Shown here piece by piece: positions 54,783-63,759 of a stretch of DNA of 64,000 bases. Below the pieces are notes generated by a model. That model did no database searches. It had not been told where the DNA came from and saw only the letters and a program-made list of their open reading frames with translations. The stretch covers positions 182,844-246,843 of the forward strand of contig NZ_FNHH01000003.1 of the NCBI RefSeq assembly GCF_900103545.1, given 5' to 3'. How positions within the stretch are numbered: position 1 is the stretch's first letter; every line of letters starts with the position of its first letter. Made by a program: the position numbers and the translations under genes. The DNA comes from Daejeonella rubra. Lineage in GTDB: Bacteria > Bacteroidota > Bacteroidia > Sphingobacteriales > Sphingobacteriaceae.

Positions 54783-54834
54783 AAAATGATCTTCATGCCT
54801 GCCAATGTGATTGACAGAACAAAAAGATCATTTT
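54783..54834 (-). terminator. Rho-independent terminator after tatA
   Basis: On the minus strand AAAATGATCTT (54834-54824) pairs with AAGATCATTTT (54793-54783) over 11 bp. An inner stem CTGTCAA/TTGGCAG (54817-54811 with 54805-54799 region) caps it. A T-rich run follows. It begins 10 bases after the tatA stop, separating the Tat genes from gatA. Confidence 0.85.
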
Positions 54835-54844
54835 AAATATGAAA

Positions 54845-55048
54845 TTATTTAACGTCCTGATCTTTTGTAGTAGCTGAAGGTGCATCACCTTCGCCATTTT
54901 GAGCAGTCTTAAATTCCTTGATACCTTTGCCCAATCCGCGCATAAGTTCCGGAATTTTTTTACCACCAAACATTAAAAGGACAACCACTACGATTAAGAT
55001 CACTTCCGTAGCTCCAAGTCCTGCAAACAATAAAATTGAGTTTAACAT
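54845..55048 (-). CDS. tatA: Twin-arginine translocase TatA/E family protein, short copy
   Basis: The 67 residues have one membrane helix (about 7-22), the hinge and amphipathic helix GGKKIPELMRGLGKGIKEFKTAQ, and a short charged tail. This is the classic TatA shape, the pore-forming subunit of the Tat translocase. It follows a longer paralogue after 10 bases and ends at a terminator. tatC is at 2270, on the other side of the window. Confidence 0.93.
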   Translation of the reverse strand: MLNSILLFAGLGATEVILIVVVVLLMFGGKKIPELMRGLGKGIKEFKTAQNGEGDAPSATTKDQDVK

Positions 55049-55058
55049 GATAATTTAT

Positions 55059-55499
55059 TTAATGTGCGATTTTTGTGTTCTCAAACCCAGCTTCATCAGG
55101 ATTTACATACCCTGAGGAAACCTCCTCGTTTGAATTAGTATCTGTAGCTGTATTATTCGTTTCAGCAAGTGGTGCATCCATATCAGGATAAGTACCGTCT
55201 GCATGAGCAGAATATTCATTTTGAGTATCCGAATAATTATTGTCCGTATTTTGATAATTATTTTCCGGCTTTGCAGCAGCTGACTTTTCCAGGTCGGCGG
55301 CTTCTGTTACCGTATTAATATTATTGTGGATCTCCCTCTTGATACCATCAGAGGCATCCTTGAATTCCCTCAAACCCTTTCCAAGGCCACGCGCAAGTTC
55401 CGGAAGTTTCTTACCTCCAAATAAAAGTAAAACTACAACGAATATCAGGATCATCTCAGGCCCGCCGATATTCATAAATAACAATATTGAATTATTCAT
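55059..55499 (-). CDS. Twin-arginine translocase TatA/B family protein, long copy
   Basis: I start at the ATG at 55499 (MNNSILLFMNIGGPEMILIF), giving 146 residues. One membrane helix is followed by FGGKKLPELARGLGKGLREFKDA and then a long polar tail (about 60-146) rich in Asn, Thr, Asp and Glu. The extended tail makes it TatB-like in layout, although the hinge and amphipathic sequence is TatA-like. Bacteroidota generally lack a classical TatB, so this copy may take its place as TatC partner. A TATATTTG box (55525-55518) lies before the start without a good -33 element. Confidence 0.85.
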   Translation of the reverse strand: MNNSILLFMNIGGPEMILIFVVVLLLFGGKKLPELARGLGKGLREFKDASDGIKREIHNNINTVTEAADLEKSAAAKPENNYQNTDNNYSDTQNEYSAHADGTYPDMDAPLAETNNTATDTNSNEEVSSGYVNPDEAGFENTKIAH

Positions 55500-55553
55500 A
55501 TAACAAAGATCAATATACAAATATAGGCATTTTAAACACCTTTAAATTAAAAA

Positions 55554-56819
55554 TTAATTTGCAAGCCAGCTTGAAGGATTCATAGGAGTTGCACCTTTAC
55601 GTACTTCAAAGTGCACTTCCGTTGTTCCGTCAATAGGATCAGTTATCACTACCCCTATGTTTTGCTTTAACGAAACTTTCTGCCCTCTTGATACACTGGC
55701 ACTCTTTAAATTTGAATAAACCGTGAAATATTCACCATGTCTTATCAAGATCGCATAAGAACCCGAGATATTCTGAACTGCCGCAACCTCTCCTCCAAAT
55801 ACTGCTCGAACCTGCGATCCGGGTGCAGTTTTAATATCCACACCATTATTTTCCGTAGTTACATTCCGTCCAATAGTATGATTTCCGAAATCTTCAATGA
55901 CCATTCCATTTGTTACGGGCCATGGCAAACTCCCCCTGCTTCCCAGAAAATCGGAAGATAATTTTGCCGACTCAGGAGTGGCCGCTAAAATACTTGAACC
56001 ACTTGCCACAGGCTTTGCATCGGGTGCCTCCCTGTTCTCTGCCTTCGCCTTTGCAATAGCTGCTCTGGCCTCTGCTTCAGCTCTTTTTCTGGCTTCCTCT
56101 ATCTCCCTGTTAATTGCATTCTGAATGGCTCTGTTTAACGTTGCCGACTCCCTTTGCTTCTGGGTGAGTTCCTGCTTTAACTTCTTTTCCTGACTTGTCA
56201 GACTACTAAGAACCTTGGATTTACTATTTTTCTGGATACCTAAGGTCCGCCTCTCCTTTTGCTGATCTGTGAGAAGATTACTTTTTTCCTGTTTATTACG
56301 ATCCAGCTCTACAATTTTTACGTTCAGTTCTTTTTGAGTTCCTTCAATATAACTTGCCTGTTTTTTACGGTACTCGCTAAACTGCTGCAAATATTTTAAA
56401 CGCTTATAGGATTGATTAAAATTTTCGGCTGCAAAAATAAACATGAGCTTACTGTAAGAGCTCTGGTTACGGAAAGCGAATAAAACCATCGCTGCATATT
56501 CCTTTTTCAGCTTATTCAGTTGCGATTGCAGTGACCTTACGGTATTGGTATTATCAGAGATCTGATTATCAAGCAATTTCACTTCCGAGTTGATCACATT
56601 GATTTTTTTCTCACGCAGGCGTATCTGAGCGTTCAATGCCCTGATCTCCTTTAGTGATAAATTCTTATTATTAGCCGTTTGATTCAGACTGCGATTAAGC
56701 GATTCTATTTCCCGGGTCAAAGCTTCTTTCTGCCTTCTGAGATCAGAACTACTCTGACCAAAAGCTTCAGAAGCCAGGCAAAAAACAAACAGGAAAAAGA
56801 TGCATTTCAATATCTTCAT
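55554..56819 (-). CDS. EnvC-like murein hydrolase activator with degenerate LytM domain
   Basis: A signal peptide (1-21, SEAFGQ) precedes a long coiled coil (about 22-245; repeated heptads, KREIE/LNRSLNQ type) and a C-terminal M23/LytM-like domain (about 295-421). The zinc ligands are mostly lost: the HxxxD site reads NNGVD (Asn324, Asp328), the YxH site reads YSNL (Asn370) and the HxH site reads EVH (Glu401, His403). As for E. coli EnvC, this predicts a non-catalytic regulator that activates amidases during division rather than an endopeptidase. It lies 33 bases upstream of the Tat genes. Confidence 0.88.
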   Translation of the reverse strand: MKILKCIFFLFVFCLASEAFGQSSSDLRRQKEALTREIESLNRSLNQTANNKNLSLKEIRALNAQIRLREKKINVINSEVKLLDNQISDNTNTVRSLQSQLNKLKKEYAAMVLFAFRNQSSYSKLMFIFAAENFNQSYKRLKYLQQFSEYRKKQASYIEGTQKELNVKIVELDRNKQEKSNLLTDQQKERRTLGIQKNSKSKVLSSLTSQEKKLKQELTQKQRESATLNRAIQNAINREIEEARKRAEAEARAAIAKAKAENREAPDAKPVASGSSILAATPESAKLSSDFLGSRGSLPWPVTNGMVIEDFGNHTIGRNVTTENNGVDIKTAPGSQVRAVFGGEVAAVQNISGSYAILIRHGEYFTVYSNLKSASVSRGQKVSLKQNIGVVITDPIDGTTEVHFEVRKGATPMNPSSWLAN

Positions 56820-56833
56820 TCAAACAAATGTAT

Positions 56834-57637
56834 TTAATTTTTAATCAAAAACCGCTCTGGAACTCTAAAGGGAAGATCAACATTACCATCCATATCAATT
56901 TTCAAATAGTTAAGATCAAGGCTGATAGCTTTGTTCTTTGCCTTTGAATTCATGATCACTGAATGAGGGATCAACTGCTGATTGATGGATATGAAATTGG
57001 TATAATTAACAAGCAGCTCCTGCCCTGCAGAAGAGTCATTTAATTGAGTAAATAATACTTTATTCTGTTGGTCAACAGTAAAATTATAGTTCATAGATGC
57101 AAGAACTGTTTTAAGGAGAGCATTTTCGCCTTCATTATTCAGTTCAGTAGATTCGCTTATAAATTCTGTCATAGCATTTCCTACCAGCACTGACTGCAGC
57201 GTCTGGAATGTTATCCGCTCATTAGTGAATTCATAAATATAGCTGAATGGTTTTTTAAGATATATATTATCCAAACGGTTCAATACCTTAACGCTGTCAG
57301 CAGTGATCAGAGCACGCGCCACTTCCAAACCCGCAAGCGCAGTTACGGATACCCAGATGGCTTCATTGTTCCTGATCCGGATATTCATATTCACATCATT
57401 GCTCTTGTTATTAATGTTCAGATCAGCTTTTGCTTTGATCGATAAGGTTTTGAAAACCGTGTTCATTTCCATTACCGCATCCAGTTTATTCTTTTTTGTC
57501 AGATCAGGCGCTGGCTCCGGAACCATCACTTTTGGAACCTCTGAAGCTGGCAATAGCTCCTTCTTAGCCCTGCAGCCTGCAAGCACGATCATAAATGCAA
57601 GCGCAAAAATTATTTTAGTCAATATATTTTTTCTCAT
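56834..57637 (-). CDS. DUF4292 family lipoprotein
   Basis: The lipoprotein signal MRKNILTKIIFALAFMIVLAGC has lipobox LAGC. The 267-residue chain resembles LolA/LolB-like beta proteins of the DUF4292 group: VFKTLSIKAKADLNINNKS, RNNEAIWVSVTALAGLEVARALITADSV and FSYIYEFTNERITFQTLQSVLVGNA. Its start overlaps the TPR gene end by 23 bases. The DUF4292-TPR-dut neighbourhood is conserved in the order, perhaps linked to envelope lipid or lipoprotein handling; function unproven. Confidence 0.8.
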   Translation of the reverse strand: MRKNILTKIIFALAFMIVLAGCRAKKELLPASEVPKVMVPEPAPDLTKKNKLDAVMEMNTVFKTLSIKAKADLNINNKSNDVNMNIRIRNNEAIWVSVTALAGLEVARALITADSVKVLNRLDNIYLKKPFSYIYEFTNERITFQTLQSVLVGNAMTEFISESTELNNEGENALLKTVLASMNYNFTVDQQNKVLFTQLNDSSAGQELLVNYTNFISINQQLIPHSVIMNSKAKNKAISLDLNYLKIDMDGNVDLPFRVPERFLIKN

Positions 57638-59351
57638 TTATCTTTTTATCCAGTTTCTCTGATCCTGAACCCTGAGCCTTAGCTTTTTGCCACTGCTCCA
57701 GTGCCTTTTCCTTTTCTCCAAGGAAATATAAAATATCTCCGTAATGCTCTTGCTGAGTGGCATTATTTGCCGGCTTCCCCTGCAGTGATTTTTCAATCCA
57801 CATTTTTGCATCTGCATACCTCTTTAGCCTGAAAAGTATCCAGGCATAAGTATCTTCAGATGATGCATTATCCGGATCGATCTCCAATGACCTCTTCGAC
57901 ATTTTTTCCGCTTCTTCAAGATTCTCTCCTCTTAACGATAAATAGTATGCATAATTATTCAGCACATACGAATTACGGGAATCTAACTCAAGTGCTTTAT
58001 TATAAGCCTGATCAGATTCCTTAAATCTTTTCAAGGCATTGTAAGAATCACCCAGCGTGGAATATATCTGCAGAAGCACTTCCTTATCCTCAGATTCAAG
58101 ATCAAGAGCGCTTTTCAAGATTGATGCCGCTTTTTCATGGTTTCTGGTCTGAGCATATCCAATACCTGTATAAAGGTATAATGCCGCCTGGTTCGGAAAT
58201 ATGTTCAATGCCTTATTCCCATCGGCAATAGCCTGCTGAAATTCTCCGCGGCTAACCTCAATACGCAATAACTGCTCCCAGATCTGATACACCTGATCAT
58301 TAATAGCTAATGCCTTTTTGTAAGATTCCTGAGCCTGTTCATATTTACGTTCCTGAAAAAGTACATCTCCCTGAACAGCAAAAGCTTTGGCTTCATCAGG
58401 ATGAACCTTAACCATGATCGAAGCTAGTTCATTGGCATATGCTCTTGCCTTCATTTCAGCAAACATTGGAAAAAATGAAAGCACGATCCTTACCTTTTCA
58501 TCAATATCCAGATTGGGATCTGCAAAAGCCACCTTCAGTTCTATGAAGGTATTTTCATATTGTTTCAATGCCTTATAATGATCAGCCAGGGCCAGGCGAA
58601 CCATTGCGTTGGAAGGCGAGACCGATTTGGCCTTTATCAGGACCTCAATGGCCTTTTCGCGGTCTCCGGATTTTGTAAGTACCTCACTCAGATAAATATA
58701 ATTTCGTAACTCTTCAGGTTTGGAGGCGATCTGATCTCTAAGTTCTTCTTCAAGCCTTTCCGATTTTCCCTGCTGCATTAAGATACGCTGCCTGGCAGAA
58801 GTCAGATCATCTGAAGGGCCAAATTTCTTCTCGATTTCGTTGTATGCTGAAGCTGCATCATCAACCTTGCGGAGAATTAGAAATGCATTCGCTTTATCAT
58901 AATAATAGGCTTCTTTTTCGGGAGCGATCTTTGAAAGTTCCTCTAAAACGGGGACAAGCTGAGCTATCTTATTGGTCTTTTTATAGATGTCGGAAAGCAA
59001 TACCCAATACCATTCATTGTCGGGATTCACCGTTACCGCATTCCGGATCAGGCCCTCCGCTTCGGCTGTATTATTCTGGTCAAATTTTATATTTGCCAGC
59101 TCGTACATGGCAGCATCATTCGTCGGATCTACATCAAGAACCTTCTCAAAGTTTAGGGCTGCTTCAAAATAGTTCATCACGATCTTCTCATGAAGGCCTT
59201 CGAAGAAAAGATCCTTAACCTGAAGACTGTCTCTCTGATTCAGCACCTTCCCAACCACAATAACAGCCCCATCCTTATTCTGCTTGTTTTTTTGCGCAAG
59301 TAAAGTTGATGCGCAAATAGTGAAGATGAAGATGAATGCTGCCTTTTTCAT
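57615..59351 (-). CDS. Secreted tetratricopeptide repeat protein
   Basis: A signal peptide (1-19, STLLAQ) is followed by about twelve TPR units across the 578 residues, with typical motifs such as AAMYELANIKFDQNNTAEAE, AFAVQGDVLFQERKYEQAQE, AALYLYTGIGYAQTRNHEKA and SYVLNNYAYYLSLRGENLEEA. TPR arrays of this kind scaffold envelope complexes. The product shares an operon and a 23-base overlap with the DUF4292 lipoprotein, so the two may form a complex. No catalytic domain is visible. Confidence 0.88.
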   Translation of the reverse strand: MKKAAFIFIFTICASTLLAQKNKQNKDGAVIVVGKVLNQRDSLQVKDLFFEGLHEKIVMNYFEAALNFEKVLDVDPTNDAAMYELANIKFDQNNTAEAEGLIRNAVTVNPDNEWYWVLLSDIYKKTNKIAQLVPVLEELSKIAPEKEAYYYDKANAFLILRKVDDAASAYNEIEKKFGPSDDLTSARQRILMQQGKSERLEEELRDQIASKPEELRNYIYLSEVLTKSGDREKAIEVLIKAKSVSPSNAMVRLALADHYKALKQYENTFIELKVAFADPNLDIDEKVRIVLSFFPMFAEMKARAYANELASIMVKVHPDEAKAFAVQGDVLFQERKYEQAQESYKKALAINDQVYQIWEQLLRIEVSRGEFQQAIADGNKALNIFPNQAALYLYTGIGYAQTRNHEKAASILKSALDLESEDKEVLLQIYSTLGDSYNALKRFKESDQAYNKALELDSRNSYVLNNYAYYLSLRGENLEEAEKMSKRSLEIDPDNASSEDTYAWILFRLKRYADAKMWIEKSLQGKPANNATQQEHYGDILYFLGEKEKALEQWQKAKAQGSGSEKLDKKINEKKYID

Positions 59352-59356
59352 GATCT

Positions 59357-59788
59357 TTATAATCCAGTATGACCATAACCGCCAGCACCGCGAACAGTTT
59401 CTGAAAGTATTTCAACTTCTTCCCAGTTCACTTGCTCATGCCTGGAAATGATCATTTGAGCAATACGGTCGCCATTATTAATTTCAAAATCGGTATCAGA
59501 AAAATTAATAAGCAGGATCTTTATCTCACCTCTGTAATCCGCATCTATCGTACCGGGGGAATTTAAAATACTGATACCATGCTTCAATGCAAGTCCGCTT
59601 CTGGGCCTGATCTGGGCTTCAAAACCGACAGGAAGCTCCATAAATAAACCGGTAGGAATCAGCTTCCTTTCCATTGGTTTTAAAACCTGCAATTCGGTCA
59701 GATTTGCTCTGAGATCCATTCCTGCAGAAGCAAAAGTTTCATATGCCGGAAGCGGATGGGATGATCTGTTTATTATCCTGATATTCAT
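59357..59788 (-). CDS. dut: Deoxyuridine 5'-triphosphate nucleotidohydrolase
   Basis: dUTPase hydrolyses dUTP to dUMP and pyrophosphate. All five motifs of the trimeric enzyme are visible in 143 residues: AGMDLRANL, RPRSGLALKHGI, GTIDADYRGEIKILLIN, GDRIAQMII and the C-terminal RGAGGYGHTG arm. The ATG overlaps the flippase stop as ATGA, which indicates translational coupling. Confidence 0.97.
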   Translation of the reverse strand: MNIRIINRSSHPLPAYETFASAGMDLRANLTELQVLKPMERKLIPTGLFMELPVGFEAQIRPRSGLALKHGISILNSPGTIDADYRGEIKILLINFSDTDFEINNGDRIAQMIISRHEQVNWEEVEILSETVRGAGGYGHTGL

Positions 59789-61287
59789 TTTATGGCAAAA
59801 ATTGCTTTTAATTCCTTCCGTTCAACAAAAATTATTATAAACGTAAATATAAGAAAGAGGGCATTTCCAATTAGCAGATTACGGTCAAATACTACAAATG
59901 CTACAAAAACGATACAAACCGACGATAAAAGGTAGATGATATTCTTTTTGATTTTATATGGGATAGGGTAATTTCGCTGACCCCATAAATAGGAAAGAAC
60001 CATCATTACCGTATAGGCAGTAAGAGAGATCCAGGCAGAAGCCATATAACTGTATTCAGGGATGAAGATGATATTGAGAATGATCGTTAAAATTGCTCCG
60101 ATTCCGGAGATATATAATCCATAGCGCGTCTGGTCTGATAATTTATACCAGATCGATAAATTGATATAGATCCCAAGACTAACATAACCAAACAATAAGA
60201 TGGGAACAACCCTCAAGCCCGACCAGTAAAGGGCCTGTTCTGCGGCATTCTTACCTGTAACAAAATATTTCAGCATCTCGATATTCGCTACCAATAATAC
60301 AAAGATCAGGGAAACGGCGATCACAAAGAAATTCATGATCCGGGCATAGGTTTCTGTAGCGTTCTTATTCTTTGCATGACTGAAGAAGAAAGGCTCTGCT
60401 CCCAGGCGAAAAGCATTAATGAAGATGCTCAGAAATACTGCGATCTTGTAGCAGGCTGCATAGATTCCAACCTCCTGATCAGCTATTGCGGGAGGCAAAA
60501 GCTGTCCCAAAAATATCTTGTCGATATTTTCATTGATAATGAAGGAAATATTGGCGATCAGAACCGGCAGACTGTAAATGAACATTTCCTTCACCAATGT
60601 GACATCATAGGTAAATGTCAATTTCAACAGCTCTGGCACCAGAAGCAAGAGTGTGATCAGGCTTGCGATCAGGTTGGAAATGAACACATAACCTACCCAG
60701 CCTTCCCTGTACCAGCCAATTAAATACTCAGCTCCAAACCAGCCTTCTTTAATGATCAGAGGGAATACAAATATGAAGAGCAGGTTTAAACCGATAAAGG
60801 TTAAAATATTGACGAATTTGATAATGCTATAGCGTATGGGACGGCCATCCGCCCTAACCTTTGCAAAGGGGATAACTGCCAGAGCATCAGCTACAAGGAT
60901 ATAAATAAAATACTTGATGTAGCGGGCATAATCAGGATCGTAAACTTTACCCATTTGCATCCAGGCAGCAATATCATCTACAAAAAGAAAAGTGAAAAGC
61001 AGAAACATCAATGCCATCAACGAGACCGTGAAAAAAGTATTATTATATACTTTCTGCTTGTCGTTTTCATATTTATTCAGGTACCTGAAATAGGTGGTTT
61101 CCATTCCGAAAGCCAGTAAAGCATTAAGCATAGACGCCCAGCTGTACATCACTGAAAAAATACCGTAAACTTTGGGGGAGTAAAGCCCCACATAAACAGG
61201 AGTAAGGAAAAAGTTTAAAAAGCGGGTAATAACAGAACTAAACCCGTAAATCGCAGTCTGACCGGCAAATTTCTTAATTGCTGACAA
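59785..61287 (-). CDS. Polysaccharide/lipid-linked oligosaccharide flippase
   Basis: The 500 residues form about fourteen membrane helices with the N-terminal FAGQTAIYGFSSVITRFLNFFLTPVYVGLY pattern of Wzx/MVF-type exporters; YSPKVYGIFSVMYSWASMLNALLAFGMETTYFRY follows. It would move undecaprenol-linked saccharides across the inner membrane. No glycosyltransferases are adjacent. It overlaps dut by four bases and is 27 bases after the acylphosphatase gene. In Sphingobacteriaceae this gene pairing with dut is a familiar order. Confidence 0.87.
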   Translation of the reverse strand: MSAIKKFAGQTAIYGFSSVITRFLNFFLTPVYVGLYSPKVYGIFSVMYSWASMLNALLAFGMETTYFRYLNKYENDKQKVYNNTFFTVSLMALMFLLFTFLFVDDIAAWMQMGKVYDPDYARYIKYFIYILVADALAVIPFAKVRADGRPIRYSIIKFVNILTFIGLNLLFIFVFPLIIKEGWFGAEYLIGWYREGWVGYVFISNLIASLITLLLLVPELLKLTFTYDVTLVKEMFIYSLPVLIANISFIINENIDKIFLGQLLPPAIADQEVGIYAACYKIAVFLSIFINAFRLGAEPFFFSHAKNKNATETYARIMNFFVIAVSLIFVLLVANIEMLKYFVTGKNAAEQALYWSGLRVVPILLFGYVSLGIYINLSIWYKLSDQTRYGLYISGIGAILTIILNIIFIPEYSYMASAWISLTAYTVMMVLSYLWGQRNYPIPYKIKKNIIYLLSSVCIVFVAFVVFDRNLLIGNALFLIFTFIIIFVERKELKAIFAIK

Positions 61288-61314
61288 TGAGAGAATGGAT
61301 TAGCATGAATAAAA

Positions 61315-61587
61315 TTACTTTTTAACTATCTCAAAATTACGATAGTTTTTCAATTCACCTTCGCTGGTCTTTACATTTTCGACTACTGCCCTGTCTGAGC
61401 CCTTATTGCAAAATTCAAGAAACAGTTCCAGGGAAAAATCATCACCCTCCGCTTCAATGAAAACAGTTCCATCCAGCTGGTTACGGGCAGTGCCTTTTAT
61501 GCCCAACTGATCTGCTACTGCCTTACTCATTGCTCTGTAAAAAACGCCCTGCACTTTCCCTGTAATAACAATATCAAGATGTTTCAT
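61315..61587 (-). CDS. acyP: Acylphosphatase
   Basis: The 90-residue ferredoxin-like alpha/beta protein hydrolyses acyl phosphates such as acetyl phosphate. The signature VITGKVQGVFYRAMSKAVA carries catalytic Arg18, and Asn36 in GTARNQLDG is the second catalytic residue. The length is typical. It lies nine bases after the nitronate monooxygenase-like gene. Confidence 0.94.
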   Translation of the reverse strand: MKHLDIVITGKVQGVFYRAMSKAVADQLGIKGTARNQLDGTVFIEAEGDDFSLELFLEFCNKGSDRAVVENVKTSEGELKNYRNFEIVKK

Positions 61588-61596
61588 AATACTATT

Positions 61597-62541
61597 TTAA
61601 AATTTTAACTTACTGATCCGCTCTTTCTCAAGTATAAATTCCTGCCACATTTCAGTGAGGATCTGAGCTGCTGGTTTAATATCGTGGACATAAGAAGCTA
61701 CCTGACCAATTTCAAGTTCACCTTCAGTAAGATCACCTTCGAACATACCCTTTTTTGCCCTGCCTTTGCCTAAAAGTATTATTAATTCCGCCCGGCTTGC
61801 ACCTTCGGCCTCAGCCTTAGCAACCTGCAGATAAAAATCATTTTTCAACAAGCGAACGGGCATGAGAGATTTCATACTCAGCTTTGTATCGCCCTCAGCA
61901 GCCTGAACTATCGCTTGCTTAAATTCAGGATGGGCAGATGATTCTATCGAAGCTGCAAATAATGAACCTGCCTGAACTCCTTCAGCACCTAAAGCAAAGG
62001 CAGCAAGCATGGCTTTTCCGCTTCCAATTCCGCCTGCTGCAATAACCGGGATCGATACCGCATCACAAATTTCGGGCACCAGGCAAAGGGTGGTTGTCTC
62101 TTCGCGACCATTATGTCCGCCAGCTTCAAATCCTTCTGCAACAATAGCGTCCACCCCACTTTGTTCTGCTTTTTCGGCAAACTTCCTGTTTGCGATCACA
62201 TGAACCACGGAGATATTATTTTCTTTCAGAAAAGGTGTCCATAATGCCGGGTTACCCGCAGAGCTGAATACGATCTCAACCTTTTCCTCCACGATTATCT
62301 CCATGATCTTTTCTATGTCAGGATATAACAGAGGCACATTCACACCAAAAGGCTTAGATGTTGCAATTCTGCATTTTTGAATATGCTCCCTCAAAACTTC
62401 AGGATACATAGACCCTGCACCAATGAGTCCGAGTCCGCCGGCATTGGAAACAGCTGATGCCAAACGCCATCCGCTGCACCATACCATGCCACCCTGAATG
62501 ATCGGGACTTCAATATTGAACAGTTTTTTGATGGAATTCAT
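61597..62541 (-). CDS. Nitronate monooxygenase / 2-nitropropane dioxygenase family flavoprotein
   Basis: The 314-residue FMN TIM-barrel begins with the conserved VPIIQGGMVWCSGWRLASAVSNAGGLGLIGAGS. It contains DAIVAEGFEAGGHNGRE (catalytic-His region), PVIAAGGIGSGKAMLAAFALGAEGVQAGS (phosphate-binding loop). Family members oxidise nitronates or act as FabK-type enoyl-ACP reductases; the sequence does not separate these. It is cytoplasmic and probably co-transcribed with acyP. Confidence 0.87.
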   Translation of the reverse strand: MNSIKKLFNIEVPIIQGGMVWCSGWRLASAVSNAGGLGLIGAGSMYPEVLREHIQKCRIATSKPFGVNVPLLYPDIEKIMEIIVEEKVEIVFSSAGNPALWTPFLKENNISVVHVIANRKFAEKAEQSGVDAIVAEGFEAGGHNGREETTTLCLVPEICDAVSIPVIAAGGIGSGKAMLAAFALGAEGVQAGSLFAASIESSAHPEFKQAIVQAAEGDTKLSMKSLMPVRLLKNDFYLQVAKAEAEGASRAELIILLGKGRAKKGMFEGDLTEGELEIGQVASYVHDIKPAAQILTEMWQEFILEKERISKLKF

Positions 62542-62583
62542 TTCTGTAAAAATGATTTTTTAAGATCAGACCAGCAAATTAGG

Positions 62584-63759
62584 CTAAATAAGTCTCTGAA
62601 TCTGCGATAAATGGGTGATTTCTGTGCCATTTACATGAGATATCAGGTTTAATCCGGGTGTTTTCCCCTTTTCTATCGAACCGAACTTGTTTTCTATCCC
62701 CAAAAATTCAGCGCCATTTAGTGTCGCCCAGCGAATGATCTGACTTGAAGGCAATTCTGAGAAATGCTCTTTTATTGTTTTTAACTCTGATAAAATGCAT
62801 AGCTTATCATTAGAGGCCAGGCTATCCGTACCGATTGTGATGTTAAATCCGGAATTGAGAAACAAATCGATATCCGGTAATCGCTGTTCTATATAAAGGT
62901 TCGCATTGGGACAGAAACACCAGTTAATATTCTTTTTTGAATGGTTTGCTGCTGATATATCTTCTGAATTGGTAAATGTATTATGTACCAGCATAATCTT
63001 TTGATTAACAGGCATTAATGGTAATAAGGTCTGAAGGGAAGTCTGCGACCTTGCTTCAAAAAAGCTCAGGTCAAGGTTCAGCATTTTATAAAAATCAATA
63101 AAAGCACCAGTTTTGTGCAGGAAAAGCTCATTCTCGGGCTCACTTTCCTGATTATGCATGCTGAACAAATTATCATGCCCTTGAGAATACTTTTTTAGAA
63201 GTGAAAAAAGCTCAACTGAAACCGAATACGGCGCATGCGGGGCAATAGATGCCTGTAAGGGGGCGAAATCAGCTTTAAGGTCAAGTGCTTTTTGAAATAC
63301 TATTTCGGCCTTTTTCGGGTCAAAACCAAGCAGTTCTACAAAGGTATGGTAATAAATCTGGCTGTTTTGTTTAACTGATTTCGACAAATGATTATTTGAA
63401 ATATCCCCAACAGCTACAATTCCATTATCGAACATCAGTTGATCATATGTTTTCATGGCTGCTAACACCTGATCTTCCTCTGCTGCCCTTTGGGATATTA
63501 CTGCGCTGATAAAGGAGACAAGTCCTGTTCCCTTTGGTATTTTACCATGCAAATGCGAAAGCTCCAGGTGACAGTGTGAATTTACGAAGCCAGGAACGAT
63601 GATACCCTGATAATGCTCAATGGTGCCGGAGATCTCCGAACTCTGAATTGGATCAAGAAGATCGATGATCTCCCCTGAGTCATTGATCACTACTACTCCA
63701 TCCTTAACAGGTTCAGAACTGGCCGGAAAAATATAGTCTGCGCTGAGGTATCTGGGCAT
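62584..63759 (-). CDS. Amidohydrolase superfamily metal-dependent deaminase
   Basis: The 391-residue protein is of the chlorohydrolase/cytosine-deaminase type. Metal-binding motifs are GFVNSHCHLELSH (HxH), SIAPHAPYSVS, the middle His in FSMHNQESEPE, and NITIGTDSLASN (Asp). A flanking composite beta domain is formed by both termini. Related enzymes include aminodeoxyfutalosine deaminase of the futalosine menaquinone route and methylthioadenosine deaminases; I cannot choose between them. It lies 42 bases upstream of the nitronate monooxygenase-like gene. Bases 63760-64000, upstream of it, hold no gene I can support. Confidence 0.82.
   Translation of the reverse strand: MPRYLSADYIFPASSEPVKDGVVVINDSGEIIDLLDPIQSSEISGTIEHYQGIIVPGFVNSHCHLELSHLHGKIPKGTGLVSFISAVISQRAAEEDQVLAAMKTYDQLMFDNGIVAVGDISNNHLSKSVKQNSQIYYHTFVELLGFDPKKAEIVFQKALDLKADFAPLQASIAPHAPYSVSVELFSLLKKYSQGHDNLFSMHNQESEPENELFLHKTGAFIDFYKMLNLDLSFFEARSQTSLQTLLPLMPVNQKIMLVHNTFTNSEDISAANHSKKNINWCFCPNANLYIEQRLPDIDLFLNSGFNITIGTDSLASNDKLCILSELKTIKEHFSELPSSQIIRWATLNGAEFLGIENKFGSIEKGKTPGLNLISHVNGTEITHLSQIQRLI

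Noticed and set aside
55518..55525. TATATTTG (minus strand) as promoter of the tatA/B pair
   Set aside because: Perfect -7 box, but no -33 match and AT-rich surroundings make a chance hit likely.
56825..56832. TACATTTG (minus strand) before the EnvC-like gene
   Set aside because: Lies only five bases before the ATG, too close for a normal leader, with no -33 element.
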